A stretch of 19,072 nucleotides of DNA from PRO6 sp049646625 (GTDB taxonomy: Bacteria; Pseudomonadota; Alphaproteobacteria; Rhizobiales; Xanthobacteraceae): positions 1 to 19,072 of the forward strand of contig JBARWE010000127.1 of assembly GCA_049646625.1 (NCBI GenBank). The letters run 5' to 3'. A model generated the notes under the pieces. That model was given only the letters and a program-made list of their open reading frames with translations. It searched no databases and was not told the DNA's origin. Positions 7,216 through 13,736 of this stretch are shown one piece after another. A program made the translations under genes and the position numbers. The first letter of the stretch is position 1. The number at the start of each line of letters is the position of its first letter.

Positions 7216-7486
7216 ATCGTCGCCGCTGGCCGAGGCGCGGGCGGCTTGCCGCGGACATCGCAGAAGTACCGTGGATATTGACTTTTCTGCAAATACCCCT
7301 ACCTTTGATTTATTATGACGACCGTGCAGCGCAATTATTTGTTTCTTCGCGCAGGCCACCTTCACAAAGGAAGGTAGCCCGGGCGGACGTGCGTTTGCGC
7401 CGTCCGGGACAAAGTAAATTCCTTACAATCGAGTTACGAAACGCCCGGCACGCTTGAAGCCGGCGTGTTGGATTGCGAGATGCTCC
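7216..7486 (+). promoter_or_regulatory. AT-rich promoter/leader region of the Rnk-like pair
   Basis: This 271-base spacer contains the most AT-rich stretch of the window (about 7275-7345), as expected for a promoter. TTGACT at 7278-7283 resembles a -35 element, but the best TATTAT (7311-7316) is 27 bases away, so no proper pair can be claimed. Downstream, a bulged hairpin pairs CGGACG (7384-7389) with CGTCCG (7401-7406) and GCG (7391-7393) with CGC (7398-7400) around a TTTG loop. A 20-codon open frame starts with ATG at 7315 and ends at 7377, without a visible ribosome binding site. Confidence 0.45.
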
Positions 7487-7972
7487 ATGACCTCGGAAGC
7501 TGTTCCCCCCATCGTCATTCCCGCCGGCGACATCGGCCGCCTGCGGCGGCTGGCGTTGCGCGGCATGAAGGAAGATGCGCCGACCGCGCGTTTCCTGCTG
7601 TCGGAGCTGGATCGCGCCACGGTGCTCGAAACAGTGAACATGCCGGACGACGTCGTGCGCATCGATCAGTGGGTCGGGTTCCGCGCGGATGACGGCGCGG
7701 CGGTGTCAAGCCGCATGCTGTCGCTGCCGGAAGACTGCGTCAACGCCGATGTGCATCTGTCGGTGATGTCGCAGGTCGGCGCCGCGCTGCTCGGACTGCG
7801 CGTTGGGGCGAGGATGCCCTATCGCGATGACAGTGGTGCGACGCGGGTGGTGATGGTCGAAAACCTGACGCCGCCGCCCGGCATTGCCTTCTTCCGCCGC
7901 CGCGGATCGCGCCCGGCGGCAAGCCGGACCGAGTTCGATCCGTCGCCAGGTCCCGGCCCTTCAGCCGCCTGA
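7487..7972 (+). CDS. Rnk/GreA C-terminal-domain protein, divergent paralogue
   Basis: This 161-residue protein has the layout of the nucleoside diphosphate kinase regulator Rnk: a short N-terminal helical part (about residues 15-50, ending ARFLLSELDRATV) and a FKBP-like GreA/GreB C-terminal domain containing LSVMSQVGAALLGLRVG. Rnk proteins bind RNA polymerase and compete with Gre factors; this copy lacks the long Gre coiled coil with acidic tip, so transcript cleavage stimulation is not expected. After the domain there is a Pro/Arg/Ser-rich tail of about 30 residues not seen in standard Rnk. I start it at ATG 7487, although the frame is open to a TTG at 7454. A second family member follows 25 bases downstream, so the two are probably co-transcribed. 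Confidence 0.75.
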   Translation: MTSEAVPPIVIPAGDIGRLRRLALRGMKEDAPTARFLLSELDRATVLETVNMPDDVVRIDQWVGFRADDGAAVSSRMLSLPEDCVNADVHLSVMSQVGAALLGLRVGARMPYRDDSGATRVVMVENLTPPPGIAFFRRRGSRPAASRTEFDPSPGPGPSAA

Positions 7973-7997
7973 CAGCGCGAGGTGAGTGGTAAACGAT

Positions 7998-8417
7998 ATG
8001 GTGAAAGACATGACCGATACGCTGGATACCAAGCTTCCGCCCATTTCCATGAATCCGGCTGACATCGAGCGGCTGCGCAAACTCGCGGATGCGGCCGCCA
8101 ACAAATATCCGGAGACATCGGATTTTCTCGCGCGCGAGATCGAGCGCGCCGCCGTGCTGCCGGAAGCGACGCCATGCGCGGGACTGGTGACGATGGACTC
8201 CAACGTCACGTTTCGCGATGACGTCAGCGGCCAGGCGCGCACCGTCAGGCTGGTTTACCCGGAGGATGCCGACGTCGACGCCGGCAAGATTTCGATTCTG
8301 ACGCCGATCGGCGCGGCCCTGATCGGCCTGTCCGAGGGGCAGACCATCGAGTTCCAGACGCCGACCGGCGGCTGGCGCGCGCTGACCGTGCTCACGGTCA
8401 AGCCGCAGACGATCTGA
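7998..8417 (+). CDS. rnk: Rnk-like nucleoside diphosphate kinase regulator (GreA/GreB C-terminal domain)
   Basis: This 139-residue protein matches the normal length of Rnk. An N-terminal helical hairpin (about residues 15-50: IERLRKLADAAANKYPETSDFLAREIERA) leads into the GreA/GreB C-terminal fold with VTFRDD, RLVYPEDAD and ISILTPIGAALIGLSEGQ. These proteins bind RNA polymerase in the secondary channel region and modulate transcription. It follows its paralogue by 25 bases and the two share the domain order but differ widely in sequence. The start is uncertain: GAGGTG at 7979-7984 is 13 bases before ATG 7998, a GTG at 7986 is too close to it, and an in-frame ATG at 8010 is also possible. A strong hairpin ends the transcript downstream. 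Confidence 0.82.
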   Translation: MVKDMTDTLDTKLPPISMNPADIERLRKLADAAANKYPETSDFLAREIERAAVLPEATPCAGLVTMDSNVTFRDDVSGQARTVRLVYPEDADVDAGKISILTPIGAALIGLSEGQTIEFQTPTGGWRALTVLTVKPQTI

Positions 8418-8434
8418 CGAAACAGGTCTCCTGA

Positions 8435-8481
8435 CGCCGCGCCGGGCATGTGTCGGGCGCGGCGTATGCGTGCGGTTTTTT
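8435..8481 (+). terminator. Rho-independent terminator of the Rnk-like pair
   Basis: ACGCCGCGCC (8435-8444) pairs perfectly over 10 bp with GGCGCGGCGT (8457-8466), loop 12 bases. Six T residues follow at 8476-8481, nine bases after the stem, which is further than ideal. It lies 17 bases after the stop of the second Rnk gene. A second hairpin (TCGGGCC 8483-8489 with GGCCCGA 8493-8499) comes directly after the T-run. Confidence 0.55.
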
Positions 8482-8521
8482 ATCGGGCCGGCGGCCCGAC
8501 AGAAAATTGTCTGGCGTCTGT

Positions 8522-8536
8522 CATCACATTTTGATG
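8522..8536. promoter_or_regulatory. Inverted repeat upstream of homospermidine synthase
   Basis: CATCA (8522-8526) and TGATG (8532-8536) form a short inverted repeat with a 5-base spacer, inside an AT-richer patch about 90 bases before the hss start. Its placement fits an operator or promoter region, but it is short and could be chance. Confidence 0.25.
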
Positions 8537-8626
8537 TAACCACGGCCATGGTTGGCGACTTGCTTGATGGTGTCGCGCTGCTGCGGTTTACGAAACCTGT
8601 TGTCTGTCTTTATGGAGTTTGTCTGA

Positions 8627-10054
8627 ATGGTCGCTTCTTCCGTCCATGCGCGAATTGACGGTCCGCTGGTCATGATTGGCTTCGGATCGATCGGAAAGGG
8701 GCTGCTGCCTCTGATCGAACGTCATTTCGAGTTTGACAAGTCGCGCTTCGTCATCATCGACCCGCAGGCCGATGATACGCTCGCCAGGAAGCACGGCGTG
8801 CGTTTTATCCGGGAGGCGATCACCAAGGACAACTACGTCGAGGTGCTGAAACCGCTGTTGACCGAGGGCAGCGGCCAGGGCTTTTGCGTCAACGTGTCGG
8901 TCGATACATCGTCGGTGGCCTTGATGGAGCTGTGCCGCAGCATCGACGTGCTCTATGTCGATACCGTGGTGGAGCCGTGGCTCGGTTTTTACTTCGACAA
9001 GGAGGCCGGGCCGGAAGCGCGCACCAACTACGCGCTGCGCGAGACGTTGCTGGCCGCCAAGCGCGCCAATCCCGGCGGCACCACCGCGGTCTCCACCTGC
9101 GGCGCTAATCCGGGCATGGTGTCGTGGTTCGTCAAGCAGGCGCTGGTCAACCTGGCGCAGGATTTGAAAGTCGAGGTCAAGACCCCGGCATCGCGCGAGG
9201 ACTGGGGCCGGCTGGCGCAGCGGCTCGGTGTCAAGGGCATCCACATCGCCGAGCGTGACACGCAGCGCTCGAAGAAGCCGAAGCCGATGAACGTGTTCGT
9301 CAACACCTGGTCGGTCGAGGGATTCGTTTCCGAGAGCCTGCAGCCGTCGGAGCTTGGCTGGGGCACGCACGAGAAGTGGATGCCGGACAATGCCCGCACC
9401 CATGCCACGGGGTGCGGTGCCGCGATCTATCTGTTGCAGCCGGGTGGCAACACCCGTGTGCGCTCGTGGTGTCCGACGCCGGGGCCGCAATATGGCTTCC
9501 TGGTGACGCATAACGAGTCTATTTCGATTGCCGACTATCTCACCGTGCGCGACGGCGACAAGGTGACGTATCGGCCGACCTGCCATTACGCCTATCATCC
9601 GCCGAATGACGCGGTGCTGTCCTCGTTCGAGATGTTCGGCAACGGCGGCACGATGCAGCCGGCCTGGCACATTCTCGACGAGAACGAGATCGAGGATGGC
9701 ATCGACGAGCTTGGCGTCCTGCTCTACGGACACGCGAAGAATGCTTACTGGTACGGCTCGCAGCTTTCCATCGAGGAGGCGCGGCGCGTCGCGCCCTATC
9801 AGAACGCCACCGGACTTCAGGTGACGTCGGCGGTGATCGCCGGCATGGTGTGGGCGCTGGAAAATCCGCGCGCCGGCATCGTCGAGGCCGACGAGATCGA
9901 TTTCCGTCGCTGCCTCGATGTGCAGGCGCCGTATCTCGGTCCGCTCAAGGGCTACTACACCGACTGGACGCCGCTCGCCGGCCGTCCCGGGCTGTTCGCG
10001 GAAGATATCGACACCGAGGATCCCTGGCAGTTCCGCAACGTGCTGGTGCGGTAG
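8627..10054 (+). CDS. hss: Homospermidine synthase
   Basis: This 475-residue NAD-dependent enzyme forms sym-homospermidine from two putrescines, or from putrescine and spermidine, releasing ammonia or diaminopropane. It is the main long polyamine route of many alphaproteobacteria. The Rossmann loop GFGSIG is at residues 18-23. Residues matching the active site of the Blastochloris viridis enzyme (as I recall its structure) are N161, E209, W228, E236 and H295, all offset by one from that protein; W228 would give the cation-pi contact to the substrate. Length agrees with that enzyme (about 477). The ATG at 8627 follows GGAG with a 9-base spacing. Its substrate is supplied by the ornithine decarboxylase 3.2 kb upstream on the same strand, with the metal exporter and Rnk genes in between. 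Confidence 0.96.
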   Translation: MVASSVHARIDGPLVMIGFGSIGKGLLPLIERHFEFDKSRFVIIDPQADDTLARKHGVRFIREAITKDNYVEVLKPLLTEGSGQGFCVNVSVDTSSVALMELCRSIDVLYVDTVVEPWLGFYFDKEAGPEARTNYALRETLLAAKRANPGGTTAVSTCGANPGMVSWFVKQALVNLAQDLKVEVKTPASREDWGRLAQRLGVKGIHIAERDTQRSKKPKPMNVFVNTWSVEGFVSESLQPSELGWGTHEKWMPDNARTHATGCGAAIYLLQPGGNTRVRSWCPTPGPQYGFLVTHNESISIADYLTVRDGDKVTYRPTCHYAYHPPNDAVLSSFEMFGNGGTMQPAWHILDENEIEDGIDELGVLLYGHAKNAYWYGSQLSIEEARRVAPYQNATGLQVTSAVIAGMVWALENPRAGIVEADEIDFRRCLDVQAPYLGPLKGYYTDWTPLAGRPGLFAEDIDTEDPWQFRNVLVR

Positions 10055-10072
10055 ACCGTCTGCCTCTCCCAA

Positions 10073-10107
10073 TCGACGCGCGGGCTTGGCCCGCGCGTCG
10101 ACCTTTT
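10073..10107 (+). terminator. Strong terminator hairpin after hss
   Basis: TCGACGCGCGGGC (10073-10085) pairs perfectly over 13 bp with GCCCGCGCGTCGA (10089-10101) around a TTG loop; CC and then four T residues (10104-10107) follow. It lies 18 bases after the hss stop, between convergent genes. It serves the plus strand best; on the minus strand no T-run follows the stem, though the hairpin might still help end the adaptor transcript. Confidence 0.75.
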
Positions 10108-10116
10108 CGAGGTGCG

Positions 10117-11031
10117 CTACTTCGCTCCCGTGCTTGCCTCGGTCGTGGTCGTGGCCGAAACCTCGGCGGCGATCGGGCGCACGGGGTCGCCTTCGCGCAA
10201 CAGCGCGCCGGCGCGCGCCACCACCACGTCGCCTTCGCTCAAGCCTTCGCGGATTTCGATCTGCCCGCCCGACATCAGCCCGGTCTCGACGCGCCGCGTC
10301 TCGACCCGGTCGTGCCGCACCACCTGCACCACGGTGGCGCCGCCGCCGTAAAGCACTGCGGTCAGCGGCACCGCGATGCCGCAGCTTTCGCCGGTCTGAA
10401 TGGTCGCCTGTGCCGCGGCATTGGCGAGCAGGCGCCGCGACGTCTCCACTGAAATGAACACCCGGCCGAGCTGGGTATTGGGTTCGACCGCGGTTGCGAC
10501 CTGCCTGACCTTGCCGTCCGCCGCGCCGGCGCCGGCGACGTGTATCGCCGCGGTCTGGCCGGTCTTCAATCGTCGCATGTCGGCGGCGCCGGCCTGCGCC
10601 GCCAGATCGAACTCGGCATTGGCGATGATCTTGAACAGCGGCTCCGCCTGCCGCGCTGCCGTCATGCCGATCAGCGCGGTGGAAGCGCTGACAAGGCCGG
10701 CCACCGGCGCCGACAGCGTCACGGCTGCGCCGTCGGGCGTGCCGAGCCGGGCCAGCGCCTGGCCGGCGCTGACGAGATCGCCGGGATCGGCCAGCACCTC
10801 GGTCAGCTTCAGCCCATCGCGCGGCGCGCCGACCGGCACTTCGCTGCGCGGGATCAGGACACCGGCCACCTCCACGGTGGCGGCGAAACAGGCTTTGGTT
10901 GCCCGCAACACCGTGACCGCGGTGCCCTTCGCGGCATCCTGCGCGGCGGCCGGCAGCGGCGCCAGCAGCGCGGCGGCGAGCGCCACCATGGCGAGGCGGG
11001 CGGAACAAGGCGGTGCGGCGCGCTGGAGCAT
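10117..11031 (-). CDS. RND efflux periplasmic adaptor (membrane fusion protein) without adjacent pump
   Basis: This 304-residue secreted adaptor would bridge an RND pump and an outer-membrane channel. A signal peptide covers about residues 1-30 (hydrophobic core VALAAALLAP, then AAAQ). The first barrel/lipoyl half includes GDLVSAGQALARLG, and the second lipoyl half SAPVAGLVSA; a beta-barrel and membrane-proximal domain with VETRRVETGL and EGLSEGDVVVARAG follow. The protein is short and seems to lack a long alpha-hairpin. I start it at ATG 11031, preceded by AGGA; the frame is open far upstream but into the cyclase gene. It is clearly paralogous to the adaptor at 17599-18531. Both keep two cysteines in the mature part, here C48 and C217. 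It follows the cyclase gene by 101 bases on the same strand and has no pump gene next to it. Confidence 0.85.
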   Translation of the reverse strand: MLQRAAPPCSARLAMVALAAALLAPLPAAAQDAAKGTAVTVLRATKACFAATVEVAGVLIPRSEVPVGAPRDGLKLTEVLADPGDLVSAGQALARLGTPDGAAVTLSAPVAGLVSASTALIGMTAARQAEPLFKIIANAEFDLAAQAGAADMRRLKTGQTAAIHVAGAGAADGKVRQVATAVEPNTQLGRVFISVETSRRLLANAAAQATIQTGESCGIAVPLTAVLYGGGATVVQVVRHDRVETRRVETGLMSGGQIEIREGLSEGDVVVARAGALLREGDPVRPIAAEVSATTTTEASTGAK

Positions 11032-11132
11032 GATGATCCTGTCGGCGGGTACTTTGCGGAAGTGTAGTGGCAGGCGCCGGGGCGGCCAAGGGGGCGGCCA
11101 AGGGGGCCGGGGAAGCGGAAAAAGGGGTGCGG
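11032..11132 (-). other. Spacer between the cyclase and adaptor genes with a tandem 12-mer
   Basis: The unit GGGGCGGCCAAG (plus-strand reading) occurs twice in exact tandem at 11079-11102, followed by a degenerate third copy beginning GGGGCCGGGG. On the transcribed minus strand it is C-rich. No hairpin with a T-run separates the two genes, so read-through from cyclase to adaptor is possible. The adaptor ribosome binding site is in the left end of this spacer. Confidence 0.45.
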
Positions 11133-13517
11133 TCAGGCGGGGCCGGGGCGGTGCGGCACTGTCGCGGCTTCGGTGCCGCCGTGCCAGCGGAGCACCTCCA
11201 TCGCCGGGACCGGGCGATGAAACCCCTTGAGATCGAGGTCGGCGATCGGCCGCGCCTCGACGAGCGGTTCGACCATGCCGTAGACCCGCTGGCTGACGAT
11301 GATCTGCCCGGCGCCGGCCTCGTCGCACAGCCGCGAGGCGAGATTGGTGACGCTGCCGACGGCGGCGTATTCGAGCCGGCGGTCGAAGCCGATCTGGCCG
11401 AGCGTGGCGTAGCCGAGTGCGATGCCGATGCCGAAACCGAGCGCGTGGCCACGGTTGCGCCACTTTCCCGTCATGACGTCCATGGCGTCGCGCATCTCGA
11501 CCGCCATCGCCACCGCGCGCGCGACATGGTCGGGCAACTGCAGCGGCGCATTGAACAGGATCATCACACCGTCGCCGGCGTAGCGATCGAGCGTGCCCTC
11601 GTAGCGGAAGATCAGTTCGCCGAGCGTCTTGTGATATTCGCGCAGGATGGTCATCACCTCTTCTGGCTCGGTGCTTTCAGTGAAGGCGGTGAAGCCGCGC
11701 AGGTCGCAGAACACCACCGTCACCTCGCGGCGGTGGCTGGCGAGCAGCGCCTCGTGGCCATCGGAGGAGGCGATCAGTTGCGCCACCTGCGGGGCGAGAA
11801 AGCGCTCCAGCCGGCGGATGCGCTCGATCTCGCCAAGCTGGGTCGCGACGCGATCTTCCAGCGACCTGTTCCAGTCGCGCAACTGTTCGGTCTGTTCCTG
11901 CAGCTTGTCGGCCTGCGACTTGACGGTGGCATGCGCGCTGGCCAGTTCGCGGCCTTTCCGGTCGACCTCGTGGAACAGCCGCGCGTTGCGCATCGCCACC
12001 ACGGCCTGATGGGCGAAGGTGCGCATCAGGCCGACCACGTTGGCAGGAAATGCGCCGGCGTGCCGGCGCATCACCACCAGCGCACCGAGCACGCTTGCAT
12101 CGTCGGCGAGCGGAATTGCCAGCATGGAGCGGAAACCGGCCGCCAGTGCCGATTGCTTCAACGGCTGGTCCGGCAGGACGGCAAGGTCGGCGCTCGCGAT
12201 CGGCTCGCGCCGCGCCGCCGCCTCGTGCAGGATGCTGGCTGGCTGACCGGCCACCGGCTGGTCGCGCATGCCTTGCGCCGGTGCGGCGCCCTTGGCTTCG
12301 ATCAGGTCGAAGCGGCCGGCCGCCGCATCGAAACCGTAGATCAGCACCGTGTCGGCGCCGGTGATGGCGAGCGCCTGCTCGGCCACGGTCGCGAGCACCG
12401 CCGCCAGATCGAGCGAGGAGGCGACCGCCCGGCCGACCTCTTCCAGCACCTTCAGTTCGTTGACCGACCGGGCGAGGTCGCGGGTGCGCTCGTCCACCTT
12501 GGCTTCGAGGCGCGAATAGGATTCGTGAAGCTGCCCGGCCATGCCATTGAACTGCTGCGCCAGGTCTTCCAGTTCGTCGCCGGTTCTGACCTCGATGCGG
12601 TGGGCGAAATCGCCGGCGCCGAGCCGGGTGGCGCCGGCGCGCAGCGCGCGGATCGGCACCAGCATGCGCCGTGCGAGGAGACTGCCGGCGATGGTCGCGA
12701 CGATCAGCCCGAGCACGACCAGCAGGGCGGCGCGCCACAACAGGTCGCCGATCGGCTTCAGCGCCTCGGTGCGCGGCTGCTCCAACAGCACCGACCAGCC
12801 GAGTTCGGGCAGCGGCTGCGTCGCGCTCAGCATCGCGACCTGCGGCAGGGCGGACAGGTCGGTGCCGGGGCGGTCGGCTTCCCTTGAACTTGCCAGCAAT
12901 ATCCCCTTGTGATCGACGATGACGGCATGGCCGGCCCGACCGGCCTGTGCCTCGCTGACGATGCCGGTCAGGAACGACAGGTCGATGCCGGCCACCGTCA
13001 CGCCGGCGTTGCGGCCGGAATGCGCCACTGCGATCGCCATGCGGGCGGCGCCGTCGCGCACCTCGGCCGGCGCATACCATGCGCCCCTGGCCACCGCCTG
13101 CGTGAAGCGCGCCTCGCGCGAGGCGTCGGCATTGCTGCCGATCACGGCTTCGCGCCGCGACAGCCGCACCTGCTCGCGGCCATCGCCATCGAGATAGCTG
13201 AGGTCGGTCACGACCGATTGCTGGCGCAGCAACAGCGCGTAGTCGGCGCGACGCTGGTCGAGCGTGGTGACGCTCGCCCGCGTCACCCAACTGATCTGGC
13301 GTTCCAGTTCGCCGATCGCCTGATCGACGCGGCGCGCGGTGGCCTCGGCCTTCTCGGCCATGGCGGCGACGAGGTTGGCCTTGGTCTGCTGGTAGATGAT
13401 CCAGGTTTCGATGGCGCTGTTGACCGCCAGCACGAACAGCACCAGCCCGACCAGCGCCAGCACATATTTGCCGAACAGGCCACCGCGCCGCAGCCAGGCT
13501 GTGTCGTTTCCCGCCAT
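11133..13517 (-). CDS. Membrane sensor class III adenylate/guanylate cyclase (Cache-like, HAMP, GAF, cyclase)
   Basis: This 794-residue signalling enzyme should make cAMP from ATP in response to an envelope signal. Helix 1 (about 15-35) and helix 2 (about 260-282) bracket a periplasmic domain with dCache-like features (SYLDGDGREQVRLS, AVIVDHKGILLAS). HAMP follows at about 283-335, a coiled coil to about 355, a GAF domain at about 360-515, a second coiled coil (about 515-575), and the catalytic domain at about 595-775. Metal-binding aspartates are D605 (VVFCDLRGFT) and D649 (RYAGDGVM); N725 and R729 (VTNLASRL) fit the transition-state pair. The usual purine-selecting Lys and Asp/Thr seem replaced by R645 and A718 (alignment by eye), so cAMP specificity is inferred. 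The ATG at 13517 has GAGGA just upstream; the frame stays open much further upstream, but that part lies antisense to the divergent Crp-like gene. Confidence 0.9.
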   Translation of the reverse strand: MAGNDTAWLRRGGLFGKYVLALVGLVLFVLAVNSAIETWIIYQQTKANLVAAMAEKAEATARRVDQAIGELERQISWVTRASVTTLDQRRADYALLLRQQSVVTDLSYLDGDGREQVRLSRREAVIGSNADASREARFTQAVARGAWYAPAEVRDGAARMAIAVAHSGRNAGVTVAGIDLSFLTGIVSEAQAGRAGHAVIVDHKGILLASSREADRPGTDLSALPQVAMLSATQPLPELGWSVLLEQPRTEALKPIGDLLWRAALLVVLGLIVATIAGSLLARRMLVPIRALRAGATRLGAGDFAHRIEVRTGDELEDLAQQFNGMAGQLHESYSRLEAKVDERTRDLARSVNELKVLEEVGRAVASSLDLAAVLATVAEQALAITGADTVLIYGFDAAAGRFDLIEAKGAAPAQGMRDQPVAGQPASILHEAAARREPIASADLAVLPDQPLKQSALAAGFRSMLAIPLADDASVLGALVVMRRHAGAFPANVVGLMRTFAHQAVVAMRNARLFHEVDRKGRELASAHATVKSQADKLQEQTEQLRDWNRSLEDRVATQLGEIERIRRLERFLAPQVAQLIASSDGHEALLASHRREVTVVFCDLRGFTAFTESTEPEEVMTILREYHKTLGELIFRYEGTLDRYAGDGVMILFNAPLQLPDHVARAVAMAVEMRDAMDVMTGKWRNRGHALGFGIGIALGYATLGQIGFDRRLEYAAVGSVTNLASRLCDEAGAGQIIVSQRVYGMVEPLVEARPIADLDLKGFHRPVPAMEVLRWHGGTEAATVPHRPGPA

Positions 13518-13564
13518 CCATTCCTCACCAGAGGTTTTTTGGCACCGCGCGGGTGGCCATTCCT

Positions 13565-13588
13565 GTTTCTTAGCTTGTTTCTTAGCTT
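13565..13588. repeat. Exact tandem 12-bp repeat in the cyclase/Crp intergenic region
   Basis: GTTTCTTAGCTT occurs twice in direct tandem (13565-13576, 13577-13588), 48 bases upstream of the cyclase start in an otherwise GC-rich 219-base divergent region. One helical-turn spacing and AT-richness fit a protein-binding direct repeat, or part of the cyclase 5' untranslated region. Replication slippage is the alternative. Confidence 0.5.
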
Positions 13589-13680
13589 GGATCGCGCCCC
13601 GGAGCACCGCTTTTGCGATGGTGTGGCCCCCGGCTGGGGAAACCGGCCGCCGTGCGCGCGCAGGCTTGCGGCGGCCGCGG

Positions 13681-13686
13681 TATAGT
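13681..13686 (+). promoter_or_regulatory. Possible -10 element (TATAGT) for the Crp-like gene
   Basis: TATAGT stands out in GC-rich sequence 51 bases before the TTG start of the Crp-like gene. No matching -35 is found at 16-18 bases upstream. An in-frame ATG at 13695 would lie almost at the predicted transcript start, so a leaderless longer form is a conceivable alternative. Confidence 0.25.
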
Positions 13687-13736
13687 CGGGCGCGATGCGC
13701 GGCTGCTGGCGGCGCGCGATCCTTGGGGAGGGGCGA

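Noticed and set aside
7278..7316. Sigma-70-like promoter from TTGACT and TATTAT
   Set aside because: The spacing is 27 bases, far from the usual 16-18, so I do not call it as a promoter.
8588..11452. 954-codon minus-strand frame spanning hss and the adaptor
   Set aside because: It crosses two real genes and the strong hairpin after hss; the product has no recognisable domain.
11067..12887. 606-codon open frame opposite the cyclase gene
   Set aside because: Its translation is rich in His, Arg, Gln and Gly without domain signatures, as is typical for the reverse complement of a GC-rich coding region; the cyclase on the other strand is unambiguous.
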